A DNA stretch of 64,000 nucleotides from Mycobacterium ostraviense (GCF_002705925.1 NZ_NKRE01000001.1:348161-412160); one strand, 5' to 3'; positions 46,849 to 58,737 are shown, counted from the first letter of the stretch. Notes: generated by a model not told the origin, from the sequence alone. Numbers and translations are program-made.

Positions 46849-47868
46849 TCAGATGGTCCCCGCCTTGACGGCGTCGACCACCCAGGGTATGACCTCGTCG
46901 AGCATGGCATCCAGGGTAGTTGTCGCCTCGAAGCCGAGTACCTCCGATGCCTTGTGGACGTCGGGTGAGCGCAGCTGCACGTCATGCTCGAACGGCGGAT
47001 CGCTTTCGTAGCGAAACGGGGTGTCGGGCCGCATTTTGCGCCAGATCACCTCGGCCAGTTCCAGCACCGTGGTGGCCTCGGGTGTGGACAGGTTGAAGTC
47101 GCCGTTGAGCGCGGCAGGGTGCTCCATGCAGATGCGGATGCCGCGCGCCAGGTCACCGCCGTAGGTGTAGTGCCGTATCTGGGTACCGTCGCCGAGGATG
47201 TGCAGCGGGTCCTGACCCTTGGCCACCTTCTGAATCAGATCCGGCACCACATGGCTCATCGCGAGTTTGACGTTCCCGCTGGGGATTTCGTGCCCGCCCA
47301 GCGCCCGCTGCTCGCCGGTGCCGACACAGTTGAACGGGCGGATGATGGTATAGGGCAGTCCATACTGCTCGAAGGCGCCGTGGGCGAAATACTCACAGGC
47401 CAGCTTCTGGAACCCGTAAGTGCTTGTCGGAGGCGGACATTCGGTGATGTGCTTTTCCGGCGTCGGGAAGACGGTGGCGTTCTCGAACACCATCGACGAA
47501 CTGATCACGTTGATCTTCTTCAGCCAGCCCTTGCGATACGCATAGATTGCGGTATCGAAGTGGGCGGCCGCAATTCGCTCATTCTCGGCCAGCAGGTCGT
47601 AGGCATACTCGTGGAAATAGGTGATACCACCGATACGGGCCGCGCTGGCCACCATCTGATCGCAGCCTTCGACCAGCCGGAACATCAAACCGACGTCTTT
47701 GACGTCGCCCTCGACGAAGTGGTACCGCGGGTGGTCGTCGTAGCTTTTGCTGACCGGCCCGTATTTCGAGTAATTGTCGATCCCGACGACTTCGTGGCCG
47801 GCGCGCAGCAGCTCTTCGACGACGTAGCCATTGATGAATCCGGCGCTGCCGGTTACCAGGATCTTCAC
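46849..47868 (-). CDS. NAD-dependent nucleotide-sugar epimerase/dehydratase (extended SDR)
   Basis: This is a 339-residue protein from GTG 47868, overlapping the stop of the upstream dehydrogenase as GTGA. The nucleotide-binding motif is TGSAGFINGYVVEELLRAGH, with Asn in place of the third Gly of GxxGxxG. Catalytic residues: VISSSMVFE and STYGFQKLACEYF (YxxxK). Substrate segment RPFNCVGTGEQRALGG and GDGTQIRHYTYGGDLARGI are typical of UDP-glucose/UDP-glucuronate family enzymes. With the dehydrogenase it probably forms a two-step route, oxidation at C6 then epimerisation or decarboxylation, giving a uronic acid or pentose donor for LOS. The exact product cannot be read. Confidence 0.85.
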   Translation of the reverse strand: MKILVTGSAGFINGYVVEELLRAGHEVVGIDNYSKYGPVSKSYDDHPRYHFVEGDVKDVGLMFRLVEGCDQMVASAARIGGITYFHEYAYDLLAENERIAAAHFDTAIYAYRKGWLKKINVISSSMVFENATVFPTPEKHITECPPPTSTYGFQKLACEYFAHGAFEQYGLPYTIIRPFNCVGTGEQRALGGHEIPSGNVKLAMSHVVPDLIQKVAKGQDPLHILGDGTQIRHYTYGGDLARGIRICMEHPAALNGDFNLSTPEATTVLELAEVIWRKMRPDTPFRYESDPPFEHDVQLRSPDVHKASEVLGFEATTTLDAMLDEVIPWVVDAVKAGTI

Positions 47869-49124
47869 CGGGCCACCGCTTCCGGCCCCAGCGTCGCCAA
47901 CTGGGCTCCGTTGAGCGCGTCGGTGTCAAGCTCGCTCACATCCAGGCACCCCCAGACATCCTCGACGATCTTGCCACGCGGTACCGAAAGGCCTCGGTAG
48001 GCCGAGTGGGGAACGCCGACCACGATGACGTCCGCACGATCCACCACGGTGTCCAGCGGGTAGTAGTCCTCGCCCGCCAAGAACGGATCGTGCAGCAGGA
48101 CTTCCTTGGCTTCCAGCATCAGCAGATGGCGCAGTTTGAAGCTGAGCGAGTCGCGGGTGTCGTCGCAATCGGCCTTGAACGTCATACCCAGGATGCCAAC
48201 GGTCTTGTCGCGCAGGTTAACCCGGCGCTTGAGCATGTTGACGATGAACTGCGGCTGACCCTCGTTGATGAGCATGGCCGCGTGCCCGAGCATGAAATTG
48301 TTGTTGCTGAACGCCGCGAGCTGCATGGTGTCCTTCAGCAGGCACGGGCCGGCCGCCAGCCCGGCCCGGGGCAGGCTGTCGACCCGAAAATTCTTGTACG
48401 TGGCCGCATGGTGGACTCGGTCGAAATCAAGTCCGGCTTCGCGGCTGAGCAGATAGAACTGGTTGGCAACCGCGAACTGGATATAGCGGTAGCTGTTGCA
48501 GAACAGTTTGGCCAGCTCGGCTTCCTGCGGCTCCACCTCGATGATCTCGCTGGTGATTCGCGAAAACAGCTCGCGCACCACCCGCCGGCCCTCGGCGTCG
48601 AACCCACTGACGACCTGCGGGATGATCCGCAACTCCCGGATCGAATGTCCCTGCGCGATCCGCTCGGGACAGAACGTGACGTGAACGCCGATCCCACGCT
48701 CGGCGAACATGTCCTGGACCCGCTGACTCAGTCCCGGGTAGACCGTGCTTCGCAGGATGAGCGTTTGGCCGTCGTGGAAGTAGGGGCTGATCTCGTCGAT
48801 AATGCGAAAGAACGTGTGCGCCTGCGGTGTCAGGTATTCGTCGACCGGGGTGCCGACGACGCAGATCACGATGTCGGCATTCCTGACCACCCAGGAATCG
48901 GTGCTGGCGCTGATCCGCCCGGTCGGCAACAGCCGCTTGAGCAGATCCTCGGCGCCATTCTCGATGAAGGGCATCCGGCCGGCCATGATGGTCCGCAACG
49001 CCTCGGCATTGGTGTCCAAGATGTCGACGGTGAAGCCCTCGTCTGCCAACACCAGCGCCAGTGGTAATCCGACGTGCCCGGCACCACCGACGATGCAAAT
49101 ACGCTCAGCGGGTTGAGTCGTCAC
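47865..49124 (-). CDS. Nucleotide-sugar 6-dehydrogenase (UDP-sugar dehydrogenase, WecC-like)
   Basis: GTG 49124, eleven bases after GGAGG, gives 419 residues; longer starts exist. N-terminal NAD domain: ICIVGGAGHVGLPLALVLAD. VCVVGTPVDEY, TVYPGLSQRV and FCPERIAQGHSIRELRIIPQ follow; the PERIAQG form is that of UDP-ManNAc/GlcNAc dehydrogenases rather than the NPEF form of UDP-glucose dehydrogenase. The catalytic Cys lies in AAGPCLLKDTMQLAA. C-terminal domain: VGILGMTFKADCDDTRDSLS. It oxidises C6 of a nucleotide sugar to the acid in two NAD steps. A UDP-glucose dehydrogenase-like gene is also part of the M. marinum LOS locus. It starts the leftward operon. Confidence 0.88.
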   Translation of the reverse strand: MTTQPAERICIVGGAGHVGLPLALVLADEGFTVDILDTNAEALRTIMAGRMPFIENGAEDLLKRLLPTGRISASTDSWVVRNADIVICVVGTPVDEYLTPQAHTFFRIIDEISPYFHDGQTLILRSTVYPGLSQRVQDMFAERGIGVHVTFCPERIAQGHSIRELRIIPQVVSGFDAEGRRVVRELFSRITSEIIEVEPQEAELAKLFCNSYRYIQFAVANQFYLLSREAGLDFDRVHHAATYKNFRVDSLPRAGLAAGPCLLKDTMQLAAFSNNNFMLGHAAMLINEGQPQFIVNMLKRRVNLRDKTVGILGMTFKADCDDTRDSLSFKLRHLLMLEAKEVLLHDPFLAGEDYYPLDTVVDRADVIVVGVPHSAYRGLSVPRGKIVEDVWGCLDVSELDTDALNGAQLATLGPEAVAR

Positions 49125-49416
49125 GTGAACCGTCGCCTCCCCTTCCTGTTCCCGGTCTGGTCCAGGGTGCTGGACCATAACAAAACCAATCGTCGTCTGT
49201 ATAGATGGTGTTGGAGCCTACGAGATCAACGCCCGACCACGCGGCATTTCACGCGAACCAACAAGGCCGATCCCCCGCGGCTCCGTTGACGGCGGCAGCC
49301 TTTCGCGACAGCATTTCACGTAGGCGCCGACCTTGTCTTTTGAATGACAAAGTTCCGGCACTCCGATTCTCTGGTTCTGACCCGAGGCGACGTGAGTCCT
49401 AGTACCTTGACTCACC

Positions 49417-49875
49417 ATGGAGTTCGCGGGGGGCTGGGTCGCGCACACCAACGCCACCGGCACCGATGCAGCGCGCAAGAAGTTGCGCTACACGGCCGTA
49501 GCGCTGGTCTTTCTGCCCATCGGGCAGGGTCTCATCCAGGTGTTGGGTCCGTGGCTGAACAGCTATACCAGGGCTTCGCTGCTGGCAGCAGCCATCGCCA
49601 CGGTTCCCAACTTCTTCGCCAACAAGCACTTCGTCTGGCGCGCGGCCTCGGGCAAGAACCTCCATCACCAGGTGCTGGTGTTCTGGACGGTGGTGATGCT
49701 GGCCGTCGGACTGGCCACGTACCTCACCTACCTGGTCGACGACGCGATGGCCGGTCACAGCAGACCCGTCCACGGCATCGTTGTATTCCTGGTTCAAGTG
49801 CTCGGCTTCGGCCTCGTATGGATCGGCCGCTACCTGATCCTGGATCGCTGGCTGTTCCGCGAAATCCGCACCTGA
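49417..49875 (+). CDS. GtrA-family membrane protein
   Basis: This is a 152-residue protein from ATG 49417 with four hydrophobic stretches: YTAVALVFLPIGQGLIQVLG, RASLLAAAIATVPNFFANKH, VLVFWTVVMLAVGLATYLTY and GIVVFLVQVLGFGLVWIGRY. NKHFVWR in the second loop and the final DRWLFR are GtrA-like. It lies 17 bases upstream of a GT-C-like membrane protein, so flippase and transferase are probably made together. The upstream 290 bases separate it from the divergent dehydrogenase and should hold two promoters. Confidence 0.82.
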   Translation: MEFAGGWVAHTNATGTDAARKKLRYTAVALVFLPIGQGLIQVLGPWLNSYTRASLLAAAIATVPNFFANKHFVWRAASGKNLHHQVLVFWTVVMLAVGLATYLTYLVDDAMAGHSRPVHGIVVFLVQVLGFGLVWIGRYLILDRWLFREIRT

Positions 49876-49892
49876 ATCGATAGCTTGCCGGG

Positions 49893-51794
49893 ATGGTGGC
49901 GACGCGCGCAGGTCGCGTGAAAACGTGGTGTTCGACGGCCGGTTGGGGGTCGGCTCGTTGGCAACGGTGCCTCGCCGCGCTGGTCACCGCCGTCCTGTTT
50001 TGGCCGCAGTCGTCGGTCGACGCCGACATCGGGGTCGATCCGTCCTGGGAGGCCGCCGTCGCGCTGGCCCGGATTCACCATCTCGCGTGGGGTCCCGAGA
50101 TCGTTTTCACCTACGGTCCGCTGGCATTCCTGCAGAACACCGGCTACTACTCGACCCAGCAGGCGGTGCTCGCCACGCTCTACCAGGTAGGCGTCATCGT
50201 CGCGCTGTTCCTGGGCGTCGCGGCGGCCCTGCGCCGGCGCTCCCCGGCGACGACGTCGCTGGTCGGCGCGTTCGTGACGACCGGAACCACCGCCATCCTG
50301 CTGGGTTCCATGTACCCCGAGGTGGTCGTTCTGGCCGCGTTCGCGTGGGCCGGCCCGCTGCTCTTCCACGATGACCTGAAGCGGTCGACGGCGTTCATCA
50401 CGTCCGTCGCGCTGGCCGCGGTCGGCGGCTTTGAGCTACTGGTGAAGTTCAACACCGGACCGGTCATCGCGATTATCGCGCTGGCGGCGTCGATCCTGCG
50501 GGACTGGAGAGCCCTGGGGCGCCACTGCGCAACGGTGACCGCTTTCGTGGTGTCCATCCTGATCTGGTGGCTGCTGGCGGGCCAGCGACTGGGAAACCTG
50601 CCGGTCTGGCTTCGATACAGCGGCCAGATCGTCTCCGGCTACATCGAGGGGCAGGCCGTACCCATCCCACTCGATGCCGTCGGCGCGGTGCTGCTCACCG
50701 TTGCATGGCTCGTGGTGGTTTGCGCAATGCTGGTAGGCGGCCGACGGATCCCACGCAACTACGCGGTGCTCGTCGCCGTCACGTCGGTGCTGATCGCCAA
50801 GAGCGCGTTCGGACGTTACGACACCAATCACTTTTCCGCGCTGTTGGGCCTGATGGTGATCACGGTGGCCATCACCCCGCTCTACGGAATTCTCCGGCCT
50901 CGGTTCGAAGTCGCCGTGGTGCTGATCCTCGTCGCGTTCCTTGTCGGGACACTGATCATCGAACAGCGGCCCGTTGCGGTGCTACAGGCTCCCGTGCGCG
51001 CCATGGATCGCCTGGCCACGCTCGCCTTCCCCGGTCGCGCGGCGGCGCACATCCGGGACAGCAAAGCACGCCAGCGCCGGCATTACGGAATTCCCGAGCG
51101 GTTCGTCAAAACCATCGGGTCCGCGGCAGTCCACGTTGACCCCGACGAGACTTCGGTCGTATGGGCGTATGACTTCGCCTGGCGCCCCGCACCCGTCTTC
51201 CAGACCTACTCGGCCTATACACCTGCGCTGGACAAACTGAACAGCGAAACGCTGGCCGACGGGACACAATTCGTGCTGTCGCGACAATCTCCGACCTCGC
51301 CCGCCACCGGCATCAACGGCCGGCTCGGCGTGCAGGAAAACCCGCTGTATTCACGTACGCTACTGTGCGATTTCACTGTTGACGGCGTCGAGAACCACTG
51401 GGAGCTGCTGGCGCGCAGTCAACCCCACTGCGGACCGCTGACCCCGCTCTCGGAAATCGTCGTGCGCGAAGGAAACCCGGTCACGCTGCCCGCACCGACC
51501 GGCCCCCATATGGCGGTCTTGGTGGGCATCGATCTGGACCGGACCATCGTCGACAGGCTGTTCATGGGATCGCTCGTTCCGCTGACCACTTTCACGGTGG
51601 TGCTCGACGGGGTCAGCTACCGCCTCACCGGCGGCAACGCCGCCGAGCCATTTCTGGTCAACACACCGGATTCGGTGACTGCCACCAACCTCGAGATCCA
51701 CTCCCACACCATCGGTGTCGGCCGGACCCGATCGTTGGGACAGCACAGGCTCGCTGCACGGCTGCGCTTCTACGAAATGCGAATCAGCCGGTAA
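49893..51794 (+). CDS. Large membrane protein with C-terminal extracytoplasmic domain, paralogue of 42581-44539
   Basis: This is a 633-residue protein starting at 49893, 17 bases after gtrA. TM1 (LAALVTAVLFWPQSSV) leads into a loop GVDPSWEAAVALARIHHLAW with a conserved Asp, then GPEIVFTYGPLAFLQNTGYY. About ten helices run to residue 390; the C-terminal domain has SVVWAYDFAWRPAPVFQTYS, LGVQENPLYSRTLLCDF and VLVGIDLDRTIVDRLFMGSL. It parallels the gene at 42581-44539 throughout. It is most simply a GT-C enzyme working with the neighbouring GtrA on polyprenyl-phosphate sugars. I infer the function from topology and neighbours; no biochemical family assignment is claimed. Confidence 0.75.
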   Translation: MVATRAGRVKTWCSTAGWGSARWQRCLAALVTAVLFWPQSSVDADIGVDPSWEAAVALARIHHLAWGPEIVFTYGPLAFLQNTGYYSTQQAVLATLYQVGVIVALFLGVAAALRRRSPATTSLVGAFVTTGTTAILLGSMYPEVVVLAAFAWAGPLLFHDDLKRSTAFITSVALAAVGGFELLVKFNTGPVIAIIALAASILRDWRALGRHCATVTAFVVSILIWWLLAGQRLGNLPVWLRYSGQIVSGYIEGQAVPIPLDAVGAVLLTVAWLVVVCAMLVGGRRIPRNYAVLVAVTSVLIAKSAFGRYDTNHFSALLGLMVITVAITPLYGILRPRFEVAVVLILVAFLVGTLIIEQRPVAVLQAPVRAMDRLATLAFPGRAAAHIRDSKARQRRHYGIPERFVKTIGSAAVHVDPDETSVVWAYDFAWRPAPVFQTYSAYTPALDKLNSETLADGTQFVLSRQSPTSPATGINGRLGVQENPLYSRTLLCDFTVDGVENHWELLARSQPHCGPLTPLSEIVVREGNPVTLPAPTGPHMAVLVGIDLDRTIVDRLFMGSLVPLTTFTVVLDGVSYRLTGGNAAEPFLVNTPDSVTATNLEIHSHTIGVGRTRSLGQHRLAARLRFYEMRISR

Positions 51795-51958
51795 TCACCG
51801 GCCGAGTCCAGCCGTGGCGAGGCAGCGGCCGAGTTCGAGCGTTCTCATCAGCGGGCAGGCGCGTCGGCACCTCACCCGGCCGGCAGTGCAGCAGGATTAT
51901 GCTTCGAGCCTTCGGGGCCTTCAGGGGCGCCGCCAACCACTGAACACAAGGGGACGCG

Positions 51959-52171
51959 ATGAGCAACCACACCTACCGTGTTATCGAGATCGTCGGAAGT
52001 TCACCCGACGGAATCGACGCCGCGATCCGCAATGGTCTGGATCGAGCGGCGCAGACCATGCGCAGCCTCGACTGGTTCGAGGTCGAGTCGGTACGCGGCC
52101 ACCTGGTCGACGGCGCCGTCGGCCACTTTCAGGTGACCATGAAAGTCGGCTTCCGCCTAGAGGATTCGTAG
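51959..52171 (+). CDS. Dodecin (Rv1498A-like flavin/CoA-binding protein)
   Basis: This is a 70-residue protein from ATG 51959, with AAGGGGA upstream. Sequence TYRVIEIVGSSPDGIDAAIR, then LDWFEVESVRGHLVDGAVGH and FQVTMKVGF, is the full dodecin fold (beta-alpha-beta-beta). The Trp in DWFEV stacks on flavin in bacterial dodecins. It assembles as a dodecamer that stores FMN. The gene stands alone between the LOS locus and lipL, as in M. tuberculosis (Rv1498A). It marks the right boundary of the LOS insertion. Confidence 0.95.
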   Translation: MSNHTYRVIEIVGSSPDGIDAAIRNGLDRAAQTMRSLDWFEVESVRGHLVDGAVGHFQVTMKVGFRLEDS

Positions 52172-52190
52172 GCCGAGGCGCCGCCGACCA

Positions 52191-53477
52191 TCAACCTGCG
52201 ACCGCATCCGGCTCGGAATACGGCGCTCCGAATCCCGTCACCGGCTGGTAGCCGTGCTTGCGCGCCTTCTCGGCAGCCTGCCGGATCAGGGCGTAGACAG
52301 CGACGAAACCGGCGTGGTCGGTCGCCACCAGCGGGGTCAGCAATCGGTTGTGCACCAAGGCGAACGCCACCCCGGTCGCCGGGTCGGTCCACCCGACCGA
52401 GCCGCCCATTCCGACATGCCCGAACCCCGGCATTACGTTGCCGATCGGCAAACTGTGATAGCCCAGGTGGAAGGCCAGCGGCACTAACAGATTCCGATCC
52501 GGCCGAAGCCGCCGCTCACCGGTCAGTCCCGCGATCAGCTCCGGCGACAGGAACCGAGTTCCGTCGATCTGGCCGCCGTTGGCGATTGCACCGTACATCT
52601 TCGCCAGCGCCCGGGCCGTCACCACCCCGTTCGCCGCGGGAATCTCGGCGTCCAGCATGGGGATATCGCCCTGGACGGCGGCCAGGACGCCCGGGAAGTA
52701 CATCGAGCGGAATCCGCCGGAGAACTGGTTGGCGATCTTGTGCATCGCGTAAGTCAGCACCGGGTTGGCGGCGACATCCTGCGGCATGATGATCTGCGCC
52801 GCGCGGGTGGGTGATCCGGCCGGCGGACGACCCAAATGGAAGCCATCGGTGTCGAGTGGCTCGGCAAGCTCCTCGCGAAACAGGGTGCGCATGCTCTTAC
52901 CGGTCACCGCCCTGGCGAGCCCGGACATCAGCCAACCGAAGGTCAACGCGTGATATGCCGATTTGCCCAGCAGACGTCCGGGGGCGGCGGCCGCCAGCCG
53001 TTCTTCCATCACGACGTGATCCATCAAATCGTCCAGGGTGGCGCCGCGCAGACCCGACAAACCGGCCTGGTGCCTCATCACGTCGCGTACGGTGAGCTTC
53101 CCCTTACCGTTGGCCGCGAACTCCGGCCAGTACTCGGCGACCGGGGCCTCGTAGTCGATCAGCCCCCGATCGGCCAGCCGGTGGATCACCGTGGCGGCCA
53201 TGCCTTTGGTTGCCGAGAACACCATCGGGGCGCTGTCAGCCGACCACGGCACCTCGCCGCGCCGGTCGGCCCATCCTTTCCAGACGTCGACGACGGGTTG
53301 CCCGTCCAGATACACCGTCAGTGCCCCGCCGCCGGTCCGGCGGGAGGGAAACATGCTGGAAAAGAAACGAACGACGCACGCAAAGTGGGAGTCCGCCGCG
53401 CCGGACAGCCGATGACCTGCGTCAGGGTCATCGCGGAAGGGAACCGCGCGTCGATTGACTCCGATGTCTACCGTCAC
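52191..53477 (-). CDS. lipL: LipL-like serine esterase / class C beta-lactamase family
   Basis: This is a 428-residue protein; the full frame from 53477 matches the length of LipL (about 429). The serine motif SxxK is MVFSATKGMAATVIHRLADR (Ser in SATK); the Tyr of YxN-type motif II lies in LLGKSAYHALTFGWLMSGLA; FGHVGMGGSVGWTDP is the third motif (HxG). LipL of M. tuberculosis is a cell-associated esterase with short-chain preference. No clear signal peptide. It converges with dodecin and precedes the meaB-mut genes on the same strand. Confidence 0.92.
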   Translation of the reverse strand: MTVDIGVNRRAVPFRDDPDAGHRLSGAADSHFACVVRFFSSMFPSRRTGGGALTVYLDGQPVVDVWKGWADRRGEVPWSADSAPMVFSATKGMAATVIHRLADRGLIDYEAPVAEYWPEFAANGKGKLTVRDVMRHQAGLSGLRGATLDDLMDHVVMEERLAAAAPGRLLGKSAYHALTFGWLMSGLARAVTGKSMRTLFREELAEPLDTDGFHLGRPPAGSPTRAAQIIMPQDVAANPVLTYAMHKIANQFSGGFRSMYFPGVLAAVQGDIPMLDAEIPAANGVVTARALAKMYGAIANGGQIDGTRFLSPELIAGLTGERRLRPDRNLLVPLAFHLGYHSLPIGNVMPGFGHVGMGGSVGWTDPATGVAFALVHNRLLTPLVATDHAGFVAVYALIRQAAEKARKHGYQPVTGFGAPYSEPDAVAG

Positions 53478-53541
53478 ACCTTCGAATTTACTTGGATTTC
53501 ACAGAGGCCAGTGTCAAACCGGAATTATATTTACCGTTCCG

Positions 53542-54513
53542 TTAGGACGAGGCCGCCTGGAGTATTTGCTGAGCCGCCAAGGCCGGGGTCAACTCGCCGG
53601 CCCGGACCTGACGCTCCACAGCCGAGCGGATCTTACGCACCTCCGGGTGCGACAGCACCCGGTCCAGCACCGCGTCGCGGACCAGCTGCCATGTCCAGTC
53701 AACCTGCTGCTCTCGCCGCCGGGCTTCGAACTCTCCCGCCTCGATGAGCACCCGGCGATGACGCTCGATAGTGTCCCACAGCTCGGTCAGACCGGTCCCC
53801 TCGACCGCGCTCATCGTGAGAACCGGTGGACGCCATAGTGTTTCACGAGGATGGATCAATCTCATCGCCCCGGACAGCTCCCGGGCAGCGATCCGCGCAT
53901 CGCGCAGGTGTTCGCCGTCGGCCTTGTTCACCACCACGATGTCGGCGAGCTCCAGCACACCCTTTTTGATGCCCTGCAACTGGTCGCCGGCACGCGCCAG
54001 GGTCAGCAGGACGAAGGTGTCGACCATGTTGGCGACCGCGACCTCGGACTGGCCGACGCCGACGGTTTCGATCAAGATCACATCGAAACCGGCGGCTTCC
54101 AACAGCACGACCGTTTCCCTGGTGGCCTTTGCTACTCCGCCCAACGTGCCCGAGGTCGGCGAGGGCCGGATGTAGGCATCCAGGTGCATGGCCAGTCGCG
54201 CCATCCGCGTCTTGTCGCCCAGGATCGACCCGCCGGTACGCGTCGATGACGGATCGACCGCGAGCACCGCCACCCTGTGCCCCTGCTCGATCAGGTACAT
54301 CCCGAGCGCCTCGATGGCGGTCGACTTGCCCACGCCAGGAACGCCGGTGATGCCGACGCGATGCGCCTTGCCGGAATCCGGCAGTAGGGCCAGCAGCAGC
54401 TGTTGCGCCCGCTCACGGTGGTCTGTGCGGGTGGACTCCAGCAGGGTGATGGCCCGCGGCAGCGCGGCGCGATCGCCGTTGCGGATGGCCTCCGCCAGTT
54501 GTTCGGTGGTCAT
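53542..54513 (-). CDS. meaB: Methylmalonyl-CoA mutase chaperone GTPase MeaB
   Basis: This is a 323-residue G3E P-loop GTPase. Walker A is GITGVPGVGKSTAIEALG; then VDPSSTRTGGSILGDKTRMA, the switch region IETVGVGQSEVAVANM, and base-recognition NKADG. MeaB (Rv1496) checks cobalamin loading of methylmalonyl-CoA mutase and helps replace damaged cofactor. It lies 100 bases after mutB on the same strand; that gap holds a strong hairpin. The length is typical. Confidence 0.95.
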   Translation of the reverse strand: MTTEQLAEAIRNGDRAALPRAITLLESTRTDHRERAQQLLLALLPDSGKAHRVGITGVPGVGKSTAIEALGMYLIEQGHRVAVLAVDPSSTRTGGSILGDKTRMARLAMHLDAYIRPSPTSGTLGGVAKATRETVVLLEAAGFDVILIETVGVGQSEVAVANMVDTFVLLTLARAGDQLQGIKKGVLELADIVVVNKADGEHLRDARIAARELSGAMRLIHPRETLWRPPVLTMSAVEGTGLTELWDTIERHRRVLIEAGEFEARRREQQVDWTWQLVRDAVLDRVLSHPEVRKIRSAVERQVRAGELTPALAAQQILQAASS

Positions 54514-54540
54514 TGGGGCCGCCTCGTCGCAGCCACCGAA

Positions 54541-54588
54541 CGTAACGCCACGGCGAAAATTCGAGCCGAAATTCGCCGTGGCGTTACG
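54541..54588. repeat. 17-bp perfect hairpin between mutB and meaB
   Basis: Arms 54541-54557 (CGTAACGCCACGGCGAA) and 54572-54588 are exact inverse complements around a 14-base loop. It lies 25 bases past the mutB stop on the transcribed minus strand and 27 bases before the meaB start. It could lower read-through into meaB or protect the mutAB mRNA end. No U-tract follows. Confidence 0.8.
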
Positions 54589-54613
54589 CTCGCGGAAAGG
54601 ATTTGGCCGGCCA

Positions 54614-56866
<2,253 letters not shown>

Positions 56867-56871
56867 CGTGG

Positions 56872-58737
56872 CTACGCTCCCAACCGAGTGAGCAGATTCG
56901 ACAAAGCTTCCAGCGCATTGATTTTCGCGGTCAGGAACTCATCGGGCCGATGGGCCGCCGAGTCTCCCAGAGCCGTCTCGGGGCCGGCCAGGTAGACGCG
57001 CTCTATGCCGGCGTCCCTCGCGGCCCGTGTCACGTCGGCGGCCTCGTCCCGGTAGCGGTTGTCGGTACCGCAGATCACCGCGACTGTCGGTGACCCCGAC
57101 TCCGCCACAACCTTCGCCACACCGGCCGCGTCGACTGCTCCGGGGTTGAGCGCCTCGATGCCACCGGAGGCCAACAGGTTCGCCGCGAACGTCGTCCGGA
57201 TGTTGTGCTCGGCCAGTGGACCCAACGGCAGCAACAGCGCTCGCGGTCGTGACCCGGTGCGGGCCAGGAAGATATCCGAGCGATCACGCAATGCTTCGAA
57301 CCCGGCGGCATAGCGCACCAGGCTTCCGCCGTAGCCCAGCGAATCACCTTGTGGCAGCAGGGGTTCCTCGAGATTCGCAAATTCGTTGACGCCGGTGATC
57401 GCGAGGCGGCGATGTGCAATGTCGTCGGTGCGGCGGGCGGCAAGCGCGGCGATCTGGCCGGCAAGGTAGTCATGGGCGGCGACGAAACCGCCGTGCGCCT
57501 CGATGGACTGGAAATGCCGCCAAGCCTGCTGGGCCAGTTGTTCGGTGAGGTCCTCGACGAACCACGACCCGCCGGCCGGATCCAGCACCCGGCCCACGTG
57601 TGATTCCTCCAGCAGCAACAGCTGAGTATTGCGGGCGATGCGGCGCGCGAAGCTGTTCGGGGTGCCGGGAAAGCCGCCGGGAATCGCCACATCGAACGGA
57701 TGCACCAGCACCGTGTCGGCGCCGCCGACACCCGCGCCGAAGGCTGCCAGGGTGCAACGCAGCATGTTCACCCACGGGTCGCGCTGGGTCATCATCGGCA
57801 GCGACGTCTCCGCGTGCACCCTGACCGCGCCGCCGTCCGGGTCCCCGGCGACTTCGGCGACGCGGGCCCACAACTGGCGGGCGGCCCGCATTTTGGCCAG
57901 CGTCATGAACTGGTCGTCGGCGGCGGCCAGCCGCAGGCTGATCTGCCGCAATGCCTCGCCGACCGGAATCCCGGATTCGGTGAGCAGCCGCAGATAGGCC
58001 ACCCCCGCGGCGATGGTGCCGGCGAGTTCCCAGGCCGCGGTGGCGCCCACGTTGTGAAAGGCCGGTCCGTCGACGGTGATGGCGCGCAGCCCCCGATCGC
58101 CCGCGACCCGCGTGGCGACTGCGATGACGTCCTCGGCGCTCGGGGCGGGACGGTCACTGAACGAGGCTGTCAGGGGATCGCCGCCCAGATCGATCGACAC
58201 TGTGGCGTGCTGGTCGGGGTCGAGTTTGGCCACCAGCGCGAGCATGGCATCGCAGGCTGCCGGGTAGTCGGCGCCAGCATCAAGGATGACCGGTGCCAGG
58301 TTCAGGTACACACCGGCAAGCAGCGCGCCGAGCCGGGCGGGTTCCACGCCGGGTTTGCCCACCCTGATCAGCAGCGCGCTCACCCCCTCGCCGAGCGCGG
58401 CCAGCACCGCCGCGTTGGCGTCTTCGGCCTCTGGGGCGTGCGCTTCGGGAAACGCCTCGGCGACCTTCCAGCCCGAATTGACGTCTCGCAGCGCGTCACC
58501 GCCGCGCACATAAGGCCATCGGCCGGGCAGGGAGGGCTCCGGCAGCTCGTCGAACGCGGTATAGAGAGCCCGGATCGCGAACCCGTCATAGGTCGGGGTG
58601 TCCAGCAACTGCTCGGGGTGGTCCCCTAGTTCTGCCGGGTCACGGCGAGCGGTCTTGGACAGCACACCGGCGACCGCAGTGCGCCAACGCTCGCGAACCT
58701 GTTCTAGGCCGGCGAGCCCGGGTACATCAATGGACAC
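56872..58737 (-). CDS. mutA: Methylmalonyl-CoA mutase small subunit
   Basis: This is a 621-residue protein from 58737. It shares the barrel with Mut[78 protein letters not shown]. It lacks the DxHxxG cobalamin motif in the C-terminal domain ([20 protein letters not shown] instead), as expected for the non-catalytic subunit. It is the first gene of mutA-mutB-meaB, transcribed leftwards from the 190-base region shared with the TVP38-like gene; that region holds no other gene. Confidence 0.97.
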   Translation of the reverse strand: MSIDVPGLAGLEQVRERWRTAVAGVLSKTARRDPAELGDHPEQLLDTPTYDGFAIRALYTAFDELPEPSLPGRWPYVRGGDALRDVNSGWKVAEAFPEAHAPEAEDANAAVLAALGEGVSALLIRVGKPGVEPARLGALLAGVYLNLAPVILDAGADYPAACDAMLALVAKLDPDQHATVSIDLGGDPLTASFSDRPAPSAEDVIAVATRVAGDRGLRAITVDGPAFHNVGATAAWELAGTIAAGVAYLRLLTESGIPVGEALRQISLRLAAADDQFMTLAKMRAARQLWARVAEVAGDPDGGAVRVHAETSLPMMTQRDPWVNMLRCTLAAFGAGVGGADTVLVHPFDVAIPGGFPGTPNSFARRIARNTQLLLLEESHVGRVLDPAGGSWFVEDLTEQLAQQAWRHFQSIEAHGGFVAAHDYLAGQIAALAARRTDDIAHRRLAITGVNEFANLEEPLLPQGDSLGYGGSLVRYAAGFEALRDRSDIFLARTGSRPRALLLPLGPLAEHNIRTTFAANLLASGGIEALNPGAVDAAGVAKVVAESGSPTVAVICGTDNRYRDEAADVTRAARDAGIERVYLAGPETALGDSAAHRPDEFLTAKINALEALSNLLTRLGA

